From NCBI GenBank assembly GCA_003313425.1, contig NHZP01000003.1:558001-622000 (forward strand): DNA of 64,000 nucleotides, written 5' to 3'. Shown here piece by piece: positions 1 to 12,241 of this stretch. Numbering within the stretch: position 1 is the first letter of the stretch; the number at the start of each line of letters is the position of its first letter. The position numbers and the translations under genes were made by a program. Below the pieces are notes generated by a model. The model did not search any database. It had not been told where the DNA came from and saw only the letters and a program-made list of their open reading frames with translations. The stretch is from Pseudopyrenochaeta lycopersici (Eukaryota > Ascomycota > Dothideomycetes > Pleosporales > Pseudopyrenochaetaceae).

Positions 1-77
1 GCGCGCTAGCCCTCGAAAAGGTCTAGCGCAACCATACTGCAACACTAAGATTTAGATTCACGATACTTCGTTACACG
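1..77 (-). repeat. Right end of a long-TIR (foldback-type) transposon
   Basis: This is the outer end of a repeat whose reverse complement recurs at 13,449-13,523 and 13,901-13,976, with a RIP-altered copy in the same orientation at about 22,735-22,812. It finishes with GATACTTCGTTACA, the complement of the TGTAACGAAGTATC that opens the other copies. Only the terminus lies in the window; the rest of the element is to the left. Family relationship is seen directly; element class is inferred from the terminal inverted repeats. Confidence 0.6.
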
Positions 78-556
78 TAGCCTACTTAGTTAGGATTTAA
101 TCTTAGGCTTACGAGAGACGAAGTTTCTAGCCTATTTTTCTCCTACCTAGCTACTACTACGAGCAGCTAGCAACTAATTCGCTATCTTACGGAGATAAGA
201 CAGTGTAGGGGCAAATCCTTGCGCGTCTAGCTTCCTTATATATTAGATAATCGCGTCTTCCTTATGCCTGTTAAGCTTTAATAAGTTAGGTTAGCTGTCG
301 CGTTATAAAAGCTTTCTAGCGCGTTAGTCGCGGAGAGTCCTTCTAGGAACGTTGTAGACTACTGCAGCTCGTTAATTACTTAATGTTGCGTCTTTTTTTA
401 TTACTTAGATAGCTAAGATAATTCTATCCTTATAAGGGAGTAATTTAATATTAAGTTGTTAAGACATTGCAGTTAAAGGTAGAAGGAGGTGTAGTTATGG
501 CAAGAGTGGACGTTTCGCTTACCTAGGCGTTTCGCTTGCCGCTTACGTTAGCCTAA
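78..556. other. Moderately AT-rich unassigned repeat DNA
   Basis: No open frame or recognisable domain is present. Composition is less AT-extreme than the neighbouring hAT remnant. Near 510-555 the string GCGTTTCGCTTGCC sits next to related, partly inverted strings, which may be the edge of another small element. It directly abuts the broken C-terminal side of the transposase at about 556, so the junction is probably a deletion or insertion boundary. Confidence 0.4.
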
Positions 557-2274
<1,718 letters not shown>

Positions 2275-2394
2275 TTAATTAAAATATAAGATAAAAATAT
2301 AATAAATAATATATATATATTATAGGTAGTATATAAAAGCTTAAAATAGTTAGTATACTATAGAATATAGATAGTATAAAATATAATACTATAA

Positions 2395-2610
2395 TTGTCC
2401 GTACGAGGTGAACCGCTCATTCTTGTACCTATTCGGCCCGACTCTCAGGGGCTCATAGGCAGCCTATATAGAGGTCTCTCTCTCGCACGAGAGAGAGGCC
2501 AGGTCAAGGAATACAACTATCTTTTATCTCCCCCCTGAGCGTACGCGCGTGCGGCTCTGCTGGTACCACCAGATGCGTAGCCATCTAGAGAGGTAAAAGC
2601 CAACCGACAA
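2395..2610. mobile_element. Short MITE-like element with TAA target duplication
   Basis: A 216-bp GC-richer island inside AT-rich DNA. It begins TTGTCCGTA and its far end reverse-complements to TTGTCGGTT, giving a short imperfect terminal inverted repeat. It is flanked on both sides by TAA (2392-2394 and 2611-2613). A TAA/TTA 3-bp duplication is the hallmark of PIF/Harbinger-type insertions. An internal hairpin GGTCTCTCTCTCGCACGAGA... lies near 2484-2512. It lacks coding capacity and shows little RIP, which fits its small size. No second copy was noticed in the window. Confidence 0.5.
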
Positions 2611-2613
2611 TAA

Positions 2614-2935
2614 TAGAATTAATATTTTAAGTGAAATTTATAAAATCTAATTTAAAACTTACTTATTATAGCTAGTATAATATTTTTAAAATACTATAAA
2701 GTTAAATAGTAGATAGTTATATAATAAAAACTCTTAGTTCTTAAATAATTAAGACTAGTATAATTAATTCTCCTATAAATAGATATTTCAGAAAGTCTTC
2801 TTAGTAAATATTCTAGTTTTTACTTTTTTATATTTTTTTGAGTAGATAATAGTACCTCTATATATCTTATTTTTTTTACTATTATCACATGTTACTAAAA
2901 TACTACTCCTCTTCTAATTAATTAAAAATAGATTT
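2614..2935. other. AT-rich RIP-affected DNA, nothing recognised
   Basis: About 320 bp between the MITE-like element and the 41-bp tandem array. No open frame, structural RNA or recognisable repeat end was found. Confidence 0.5.
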
Positions 2936-3425
2936 ATATAATAAACTAAAATAAAGAAGGTAGTGTAATTATTTATTTCTAATATACTAAAATAAAGAGG
3001 GTAGAGTGATTATTTATTTCTAATAAACTAAAATAAAGAGGGTAGAGTAATTATTTATTTCTGTAATGGGCTGCGCCCTTTGAGCAAGAGAGGCTTCGCT
3101 ACTATCGCACGGGGAAGGAACTCCTTAATCTCCTCTGCCCCCTTTTCTCATAAGCTCGTACAAGTTAGTAGCTAGAGGAGCACGTCCCTCTTCACTCGTA
3201 CGAACATATATATATATAACCTCTAAGGATACCTGTAACCTCTTCTCTATCTTTCTCCTTCTGTAGTATAGGACAAATGCACACTCGTTAGCTAGGCCTC
3301 TTCGCCCATAATAATTTCCAATATACTAAAATAAAGAGGGTAGAGTGATTATTTATTTCTAATAAACTAAAATAAAGAGGGTAGAGTGATTATTTACTTC
3401 TAATAAACTAGTATTTTGGGTTAAT
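2936..3425. repeat. 41-bp tandem array interrupted by a MITE
   Basis: Five copies of a unit of about 41 bp containing the core ACTAAAATAAAGAGGGTAGA, followed by ATTATTTATTTCTAATA. Three units lie left of 3063 and two right of 3311. The array was evidently continuous before the 242-bp element inserted. Units differ at only a few positions. Confidence 0.85.
3067..3308. mobile_element. PIF/Harbinger-like MITE, copy 1
   Basis: A 242-bp element beginning TGGGCTGCGCCC and ending GGCCTCTTCGCCCA, so the termini form a short imperfect inverted repeat. It is flanked by TAA on both sides (3064-3066, 3309-3311). A second copy at 22,882-23,119 is nearly identical and is also flanked by TAA. It has no credible coding capacity. 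It is far less RIP-mutated than its surroundings, consistent with the known insensitivity of very short duplications to RIP. The autonomous partner is not in the window. Confidence 0.75.
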
Positions 3426-4720
3426 ATATAGTTAATATTAGTACTTAGCTAGCCTAAAAAAAATAGTAATAACAGAAGGTAAAGATCTATAAGTAAGAAG
3501 CTCTTATCTCTATTTTTTTTAAAGAGAAATAACTACTAAGTATCTACTACTTACTACTCTTATAACTATTACTTTTTAGCTTTTTAAAGCTAGATTACTT
3601 TATTTTTTTATAGCTATAATGGCTTCTACTCCTATTACTAAAAGCTATATTACCTTTACTTTTATTAATAATAGCTCTTTAGTTAGATCTACTAAGTTAG
3701 ATTCTATTTTAAAAGCTATTATTAATAATATAATACTAGTAAATGATAATAATAGTAAATATCTTATAGAGTATTTAAATACTCTTAGGATTATATACTA
3801 TATTAGTCGTTTAGACTATTATAATAAAACAGAAAAGCTAGCTTTTTTAAGTAAGTAACTTTATAAAACTTCTTTTATTATAATATTTAAATTTTCTAAT
3901 TATACTTAGATTATCTAGAAGATAATTATATAGATTTAGATACTTTCTACTTTTTTAAAAGAGAAGATAGTAATCTAGATCTAAATCTTCTAAAAATACT
4001 TAATAATCTTACAGACTATTTAATTAATACTAGTCTTATTTTTAAAGATTTTAGTAAGTAATACTATTACTAATATGGAATATATATATTATACTAATAT
4101 ATACTAGATTTAATTAAGTACTTTACTAGTACTACTTATTATAGTTATAAAGAGATAAGCTAAAGAAAACAGCTAATAACTAGTAGTATATATACTACTT
4201 TTTATAAAAAATATTTCTTTAGGAGTAATATCTTTTTCTTAGGTACTTTAAATTATTTTAATAATATATTTTACTTAAAAGAAGAAAAAGAAGCTTTTAA
4301 TAAAATTAAGTTAAAAGAAAGAGATTTATTTAAAGAGTTTATAGATTCTCCTTTAGAAGAAATAGCCTTTTTAAATAGTTTTATAGATAGCTAGTATTTT
4401 ATTAAGACTTAGCTATATTATTATTAAGATTTTACTTAATATAATAAGTTAGATTTAGTAGTAATATAAAAATTAAGTAGTTTTTATAGTTTTATTAAGG
4501 TTATATATAATTAATTTTATAGTATATTATATACAAAGATAGTTTATATTCCTACTATAATAAGCTATTAAATAAGTAGAAAGATATAATAGATGTATTC
4601 TAATTTTTATTTTTATTTACTATTTATAGTTTACTAGTAATTACTATTTTGTTTACTATTTTACTATTAATAGTAATAGTAAACTAGTAAAATAGTAAAG
4701 TAAATAGTAATTACTAGTAA
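3426..4720 (+). pseudogene. RIP-degraded coding remnant, family unknown
   Basis: Around 3619-3858 an open stretch of 79 codons reads MASTPITKSYITFTFINN and onward. Further plus-strand strings with protein-like character occur near 4240-4560, for example LGTLNYFNNIFYLKEEK and RDLFKEFIDSPLEEIAFLN, separated by TAG/TAA stops. The pattern is that of a RIP-inactivated transposon gene. I do not recognise the family. Near 4625-4720 an imperfect inverted repeat built on ATTACTAGTAAA/TTTACTATT is visible. Confidence 0.35.
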
Positions 4721-7009
4721 ATATCCATCACTGGATAGAGGTAATTAAATAGTATAGAAAGTAATTATATATAGAGATAAAGCTTCCTCTAAATATAACT
4801 ATTCTACCTAAGTAGTTATAAAAGAATTATTTTAAGTATTATAAGTAAACTAAGTTACTTCTTCCTACTACTAGTAATAGTAAGAATAATTCTATAACTA
4901 AGGCTAGCGTTTAGATAATAGCTTTAGTAATAACTACTTCTAAATATACTAGAAGCTAAAGCCTTACTACTTTATTAAATATTAGAAAGCGTATATAAGT
5001 TATTAAGTCTTCTAGTCTTAGTTACTAATATATAAGTAAAAAATTTAAAAGTAATATCTAGAATAAGCTAGAAAAGCTAAGTAAGCTTAAATAAGTAAGC
5101 TATCTATTATAGCTAAAAGTATTTAAGAAATCTAGCTAGAATAATAATATTTAAGAAGAAATAAGTATACTTAATAATAAGTTAAGGTAGTAGAGGCTCT
5201 TTAAGAGTAATTCTGTCTTAGGTAGTATTAGAAATTTCTCTCTACGTAGCCTCTTACTCTAGATAAGATTTACGTAAGAGACTTAAAGTTAGCAAGGTAG
5301 TTATATAAAGAGTTAGAAATACTACTAGTAATACTTAATAATAGTATTAATATTTAAGACTTAATTAAAGAAGATATCTTACTTAAAACTAGCATTATAG
5401 TAAAATTACGTAAAGGATACGCCTATATAAATAAATAGTCTACTCTAGTTAAGATAACTACGTTACTTATATTTAGGAAGTTAAATAATAGTAAGCACGT
5501 TTAGCTAATTAATACCTAGTATTAAGAGTATATAAATTTTAGTACTTTTAAAGATAAGTAAAGTAGTTAGGTATTTCACTATTATAAGGTGTACTAATAA
5601 TATTACTACTACGTAGCTAGTAAGATAGGCCTACTTACTTAAAGTCTTAGTATTTTAAATATAGTTTAGCTGCTTAAGATACTATGTTATTATTAGGATT
5701 AATAAAGTTAGCTTTAATTAGACCTAGTAACTTAAGTTCTATTCTTAGCCTTATTTTAAGGAGACTATATATATTAAGACCTAAAGAGCTATTATTATTA
5801 CTTAGTAAAAGTTTAAGTCTAAATTAACTAAGATAAAGTTACTAAGGCTTTTAGTTAAGGAGTATATATTAAAGTATTTAAGGAGTATAGTAGTATTACT
5901 TATAATACCTTTAGCTAGATTTTTAAAGATCCTAAGCTAGTCTTAATCCTTAATTAAAGTTTTAATATATACCTCTACTATACGCAGTTAATTAATAGTA
6001 AGAGTAACTTTAGCTAGTATTAAGTAATATATTATTTATTAATACAGTAGCTTATATATAGTAACGTTAAGTATTAGCTACTATACGTAGTCTTATAAAA
6101 AGAGCTTAACCTAATTTTTTACTTTTACTATATAAAATATACTAAGCCTAAAGATAAAACTTACTTCTATTATATTAACTTAAATATCTCTAAAGCTATA
6201 TACTTAGGTAGGGGTATAGATATTATCTAAAGAAGTATCTCTTTTAATAATAAAGATAAAGATAACTATACGCAGATACTATATAGCTTTTATAATATTA
6301 TTTATAAGTACTAGAACTAGTAAGAAAGCGTAAGACTTAAGAACTCTACTAGTTATATTAAGAGATAAGATAATAAGAGAGACTAGCTAGAGAGTTATAG
6401 TATAAAATTCCCTAATATTAAATAGTTTAGCTAGCCTTATAAAGCTAGTTATATTTATATCTCTAATCTTAAGCTACTTTATAGATCTACTAAGCCTATA
6501 ACTAAGTAATAATAAACTATTTTACCTTAGTTTATTAAGGTAGAAGAGGATATAACTATAAAAGAGATTCCTAAGATAGGCTCTTATTAAGAGCTTACTA
6601 CTACCTTTTAAAGCTTAACTACTATACTAAAGTTACCTTCTAAATACTTAAATTACTATAGTAGTATTAAGTAAGCTTTTTCTAGAGATATTATACTAGT
6701 ATACTTATTAAATATTACGAAGGCTATAAACTATTAGCTAAGATAAGACTCTCTACTAATTTTAGAGGAACTAACTAACTTATTTATAGATTAGCCTAAT
6801 CTTAGTTTAATTTTGTAAAGATTATATCTTTTTATAAGCTTTTAAGTTATAAATAGCTCTATCTTATAGAGCGTATAAAACTATCTAAGATTAAATCTTA
6901 AAGTACTTAAATAGAGCTAGTAACTATAGAGTTACAGCTGTTTCTAGTTTTTAAGATAAACTATTAAGACTCTCAAGATTCTTAGTTAAAAGTTAATATA
7001 GAGTAATAA
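4721..7009 (+). other. RIP-degraded repeat DNA with broken plus-strand coding traces
   Basis: A very AT-rich region with stop-riddled plus-strand strings, for example near 6150-6210 (KPKDKTYFYYINLNISKA) and 6205-6290 (YLGRGIDII, FNNKDKDNY). These look like eroded coding sequence of a repetitive element, but no diagnostic transposase or reverse transcriptase motif could be identified. No intact gene is present. Confidence 0.4.
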
Positions 7010-7017
7010 CCTAGGTT

Positions 7018-7110
7018 ATTACTTTATAACTCCTCTTTACTCCTCTTTACTTCTCTTTACTCCTCTTTACTTCTCTTTACTCCTCTTTACTCCTCTTTAC
7101 TCCTCTTACC
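7018..7110. repeat. Decamer minisatellite TCCTCTTTAC
   Basis: About eight consecutive 10-bp units of TCCTCTTTAC, some with the variant TTCTCTTTAC, at a boundary between differently oriented decayed elements. Confidence 0.9.
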
Positions 7111-7299
7111 CCTCGCTTATAAATTAGATTTATAAGCTTAAAAGGATATTTTATCTTTTATTAGTTAGTTATAGTTTAGCTTAGTAATCTTATTTTATGT
7201 CTATAAAAGTAGGGCTTACCTCTACTTTTATTCTGTACCTAGCGGTAATAAAATACTTATTTTATTAATTTTATTTATCCTCCTACTTATCCTTATTAA

Positions 7300-9760
7300 G
7301 GTTACGCTTCTTACTTATATATTATATAAGCAGAATTACTATATATAGCTAGTAGCTAGGTCCTACTATATATAGGAGGAAGTCTATTATATCTTTATCT
7401 ATCCTACTATTATAAGATATATATTATAGTATTAGTCTACTTTAGTACTAGCTTAAATTTATTTATAGATTTAACCTTACCTCCTTAGAAGACTTCCTTA
7501 CAATATTAGCTTATAAGGTTCCTAAAAGTTATACTATATACTTTCTAATATAGTATAGTAGTAGTAATATAGTTTAGATATAAGCCTAGTAAATAATAGA
7601 GCTCTATATTAGTAAAGCTATTATTCTAGTTCTTCTTTTTTTTATTTTAACTAATAAATTTAGGCTTAGCTTTTAAATCTTAAAAGTTTCTATTATTATC
7701 TAGAGGCTATATTAAAGAGAATAGCTTATTATAAGCTTAACTAGTAAATAGAATTAGCTTAGCTTATTTAAACTCTTTAATATCTATTAGTTTAAATCTA
7801 GTATTACTTCTTATAGTAGGTATATAATAGTTCTTAACTATAACTTACTTTAGTTACTTAGAATAAGAAAGTTTAGTAGGAGCTTACTTTTAAACTTTAC
7901 TCTACCTAACTTTCTTAAGAACTAGGTTTTTCTTAATATTCTAACGCGTTTAAGAGCGTGTTACTTTATAAGTTAAGCTAGTATTTACTACTTTTTCTTT
8001 AAAAGTACTAAGAATAATATCTTAATATATAACTTTATTAAAGGTAAAATACGTCTTAGTTAAGCTTTTTAGTAATATTCTAATATTTTAAAAGTTTAGA
8101 AGATCTTTAGCTAGGCTTATAGTTACTCTACTATATTTATCTTCTATAATTATATTTATATTAGAACTAACTACTTTCTATTACTACGTAGCTAGTAGTC
8201 TAAGCTCTTAATATTAAGTAAGCTTTAAGTCTACTTTATTAAACTTTTTTAGATATACTACTAATACTAGCTAATCTAGAATATTATTAGTAACTCTATA
8301 ATACTTTTAAATTTTTTATTTTAACTAATAGAGCTATAGTATTTAGAGTATAGTTCTTTAAATTTATTTTAACTTCTTATATAAAAGACTAAAATAGTAA
8401 GTCTTATATCTAACTTCTTTGTTCTACTTAAAGCTAATCTAGCTAAGATATAAAAGTAGCTAATATAACTTATATTCTCTAGTAATATAACTAGAAAGGT
8501 TATATATATTATAAGTATTTTAATATTTATAGCCTTAGATAGTAATTACACCTTACTAAAAATTTAAGTTATAAAGAGCTATTATTATATAAGAGCTATT
8601 ATTCCTTTCTAATAGTAGCTACTTAGTATTATCTCTTAAGATAATTTAGCTAATAAAGTATATATATATAGCTAGGTTCCTTAGAATCTAACTAAGCTTA
8701 AGATAAACTATTATTTTATTAACTTTAGCTAAACTAATTTTTTAGTTACTAAGAGCTAAAATAAGGTCTTAAACTTCTATATCTATACTAGGTAGAAGAG
8801 TAAGCCTAGCTTTCTCTTAAACTTTACTTTTCTTATACTTATTAACTATATCTTTTAGCTACTTAGCTATTAATATTTTCTTTTTTTAATTAAAGATTTA
8901 GTATATAAGCTTAGCTTCTCTTTCTATATAGCTAGAGGATATCTATTTTATCTTCTTTCTTTAGTAGTATACGCGCTTAAGATATATATAAATTTTCTTA
9001 ATATTAAAACTCTTTAGCTTATTTAGAATTAGTCTTTTATATATATAAATAAAGATTATATCTTAGTCTTCTCTTAGAAAGCCTCTTATAAAAAAGAAGC
9101 TAGCCTTTATCTTATATAGCTAGGTTATCTTAATATAAGCGTTACTATATACTATAAAGTTAGTTAAATACTTAAATAGCTTTAAAAACTTCTTTAAAGT
9201 CTTAGAAATATAAGTCTTTAGAAACGCTTATATTCTTATATATTAAGCTATATCTTAATTATACTAATACTCTTTTATTACTTCTTAAAGCTTCTTCTAG
9301 TCTAGTACTTTATATAGTCTTATTTTCTTAATAAAGCTTCTATATATTATATTATAAAAGTTTAAAAAGATTATTATTTTTTAATAGTTATTATAGCTAC
9401 TATTATCTACTTAGTAATTAAAGTTATTTAGGAACTTAGTAATATCTTTTCTTATAAATAGAAAGTTTTTTCTAGCTAGCTTTATAGGTATAAGTACTTT
9501 ACTAGTATCTATAGTATTTTTTTAATAACCTTAATAGTAGGCGTAAGATCTAATTTAAATAATAGTAAATCTAGTATTAATTTAGCTATAAGGATAACTA
9601 AAGGCTAAATCCTAAATAGGCTACTATAGCCTTTTAGTATAACTAAATAAGAAGACTATAACTACTAGGTAGTTCCTTACTAAAGCTAATAATTAACTAA
9701 AATCTAATACTATACTAATTTTGAATTATTTCTTAATTATTTATAGTTATTCTTATTTTT
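7300..9760 (-). pseudogene. RIP-degraded gag-like retroelement remnant
   Basis: Minus-strand reading gives gag-like strings. Near 9480-9300 there is a segment ARKNFLFIRKDITKFLNNF followed by NYQKIIIFLNFY and YRSFIKKIRLYKVLD. Further on, near 8960-8800, is EREAKLIY and KKKILIAK. Near 8560-8460 is a small Cys-containing region reading ITREYKLY. The layout resembles capsid-type gag polyproteins of fungal retroelements in which a conserved FLxxF...W block precedes a nucleocapsid. No RT motif was found, so the assignment is tentative. Frames are broken by TAA/TAG throughout. Confidence 0.35.
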
Positions 9761-9894
9761 ATTTTCTATTATCTTATTTTAATTCTTCTGATTATTCTAA
9801 TACTAAGTTAGCTTCTACTTATCTTATAAGAAGTTATAATTTATTATAGTAAAATAATAAGGATATAGCCTTAATAGAGCTAGTCCTTATTAAC

Positions 9895-10040
9895 TCTTTA
9901 GCTCTAAAAATATAGAGAGGGTAGCTATAACAGCGCTATCTCTCTTAAAAGCTCTAAAGGCTAGCTATAACAGCGCTATTCCTCTTAAAGATTCTAAAAG
10001 CTAGCTATAATAGCGTTATCTCTCTTAAAGGTTTATTAGG
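9895..10040. repeat. Three tandem copies of a ~52-bp unit
   Basis: Three successive units share CTAGCTATAACAGCGCTAT followed by CTCTTAAA and a TCTAAAAG-type spacer. They start near 9918, 9960 and 10,012. The conserved CAGCGCTAT core keeps CpA in two of the three copies despite strong RIP around it; the third reads TAGCGTTAT. Confidence 0.8.
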
Positions 10041-10500
10041 GTTAACTAGATACCTAGCTCTTTCTAAGTAATCTTATAATCTCTATATTATAATATAGTA
10101 CTCTTATATTTATATTTTTAATATTAATAGTTTAATACTATATAGGCTCTTTCTACTCTTATTAGCTATATCTTAACTAGAATAAACTATTATACCTCTT
10201 AGGCTTTACTATAATTTATAGAGTTAATAAAGTAGTTTAGTATAATCTTATAGTTCTAGTATTATAAATAAGAGGTAACACTAGAATTAAATATATATAA
10301 ATAATAAGAGTAGCTCTACTTATATAGTCTACTAGAAATAAAAGTAAGTATAAAGCCTAATCAAAAGTAATAAGTAAAATAGTCTAAAATCTTATTAAAT
10401 TAATATCGCTAATATACTAGCTGCCTCGTAAAATCCTAGGTTTTAAAGTAAATAATTGTGGTGTGTAGTGCATAATGTTAAGATCTCTCGCATCTCTAAG
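10041..10500. other. AT-rich DNA, nothing recognised
   Basis: RIP-affected sequence without coding traces that could be assigned. Composition becomes more balanced after about 10,420. Confidence 0.45.
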
Positions 10501-10519
10501 TCTTATCACTAAATTTCGC

Positions 10520-10985
10520 TAACAAAGGAAACCTATTATTACCTAATTGCCAAGGTACCCTACGCAACGGCATAATAGTAATAGTAATAGTAATAGTAAT
10601 AGTAATAGTAATAGTAATAGTAATAGTAAAAATAGTAATAGTAATAGTAATAGTAATAGTAATAGTAATAGTAATAGTAATAGTAATAGTAATAGTAATA
10701 GTAATAGTAATAGTAATAGTAATAGTAATAGTAATAGTAATAGTAATAGTAATAGTAATAGTAATAGTAATAGTAATAGTAATAGTAATAGTAATAGTAA
10801 TAGTAATAGTAATAACTAAAAAGCAGGAACCCTAAACTACAGTAAGCGTTACAAGGTAAGCTATAGTTTTACGAATAAGCTCTTGCGTTAATTAAACAGA
10901 TTGAAAGCTAAACTGCGCCTTTATAAACGTGTATTACTAGTAACGAATACGGAGCTAGAGCTGAGGAAGATAGATTGAAGACATA
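10520..10985 (+). pseudogene. Possible decayed gene with Ser-Asn repeat
   Basis: An open stretch without an ATG (first in-frame codon TTG at 10,547) encodes PRYPTQRHNS and then a long SN repeat. After an in-frame TAA the same frame continues with protein-like text, KRYKVSYSFTNKLL, then LNRLKAKLRLYKRVLL, then NTELELRK, interrupted by TAA and TGA. If those stops were once CAA and CGA, this would be a single RIP-damaged gene with a Ser-Asn spacer and a predicted coiled region. I do not recognise a family. It could equally be non-coding. Confidence 0.25.
10571..10815. repeat. (AATAGT)n hexanucleotide tract, about 40 copies
   Basis: A nearly pure AATAGT repeat of about 245 bp with one small interruption (AATAGTAAAAATAGT) near 10,625. 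In frame it reads as alternating Asn-Ser. Confidence 0.95.
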
Positions 10986-11138
10986 AATTATTATTAATAT
11001 TTCGCATCGACTCTAGTTTAATTTGATGCGGAAGGCAGCAGACAAGATCTGGAGAATATAGTAGCGTTTGAATAAATTTCTCTAGTCCGAGTACTATATT
11101 TCATGCAGGAGTTAAATAGTCTAACATAATTGGCCTAC

Positions 11139-12241
11139 TTAACAGCACACTCCATTTTGAACATCACCGGTAGGGAAGAAACAGCACTGTGAACAGCAGT
11201 TCGTAAAATTATCGATCGTGCACTTCTGATCTGTGGGAACGCATTGTTGGCAGAGATCGTTGAAGCAACCCAGGAGGCTATCACAGCATCCGAAAGTGGC
11301 AGAACAAGAGGCTATTTGATCGTAAGCATGAGAAAGACACGCTTCATGAAGTACTTACCACCGCTGGCGGCGCAGGTTGGAGCTGGGGGAGTTGATGATG
11401 GCAATATGGACGAGCTTGATACAGATGGCTCCGCCGATGAACTGAACGATATGCTAAACGAAGATGGTTCGACAGATGAGGCGCTTGGAGTGGGCGTGGG
11501 GGTTGGTGTAGGTGTTAATGAACTTGACGGGATGGATGAGCTTCGAGAAGTGCTTGAAGTCGATGACTTGCCATTACATTGGCCAAAACCGCCTTGACAG
11601 CCATTGCCACAATATCCCTGGGTCGAGCCGCAGTAGCTGTATTGACTGCAACAGTTTCCCCATTTAGAACCCATGCATGTATACCCAAAGCCTTTACCGC
11701 AGCGACTGTTCGGCGAAACTTTACCAGAGGGGCTTGCGGCAGGAGCACTTGAGCTTGACAGTCTAGAAAACGATGCGGAAGAGGTCGACGATGGAGCTCT
11801 GGAACTCGAACCACCGCAGAACCCAAATTTTGACTGGCATCCGCTGCCACAATACCCGCCAGTCGAACCGCAGTAGCCATACTGTGAACAACAATCACCC
11901 CACTTGGATCCGAGGCAGGTGTAGTCGTTCTTGCCACCGCACGTTGCATCTTGGCTTACTCTCTTCCCAGGTGAACCACACGTGCCAAACTCGCTTTGAC
12001 ACCCATTTCCGCAATAATCGCTCGTGGATCCACTAATATTGTATTAGCAATACTTTATCTAAGTCTTACTCAACGAATGGATGAATTACCAGTAACCATG
12101 CGATGAACAGCATGAGCCATAATTGGAACCAGAACAGGTAAGTCCAACGTTAGAGCCACATTTTCCACTATTAGAAGTTGTCAAACCAATCGTTGCGCCC
12201 GCAAAGAGCAAGATCGCTCCAAGTAATACTAAAGGCTGCAT
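11139..12241 (-). CDS. Secreted chitin-binding protein with three CBM18 modules and Cys-rich tail
   Basis: Exons 12241..12090, 12032..11359 and 11311..11139 (introns 57 and 47 bp, GT-AG, phases compatible) give 332 residues. Residues 1-19 (MQPLVLLGAILLFAGATIG) look like a signal peptide. Three hevein-type CBM18 modules follow, each with the pattern CG...TC.GS..G.CCS..GYCGS...YCG.GCQ..FG.C. They are joined by Ser/Thr/Pro linkers, including a TPTPTPTP run. The C-terminal exon is unusually Cys-rich (CCDSLLGCFNDLCQQC, then NCCSQCC) and ends GVCC. CBM18 modules bind chitin, and in plant and animal pathogens such proteins can shield hyphal chitin or mask its fragments. The effector role is inference. 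The gene is undamaged although surrounded by RIP-mutated transposons. No catalytic domain is present. Confidence 0.8.

Noticed and set aside
11244..12036. Plus-strand frames across the CBM18 gene
   Set aside because: They are antisense to the hevein-type modules, which are unmistakable on the minus strand and joined by proper introns.
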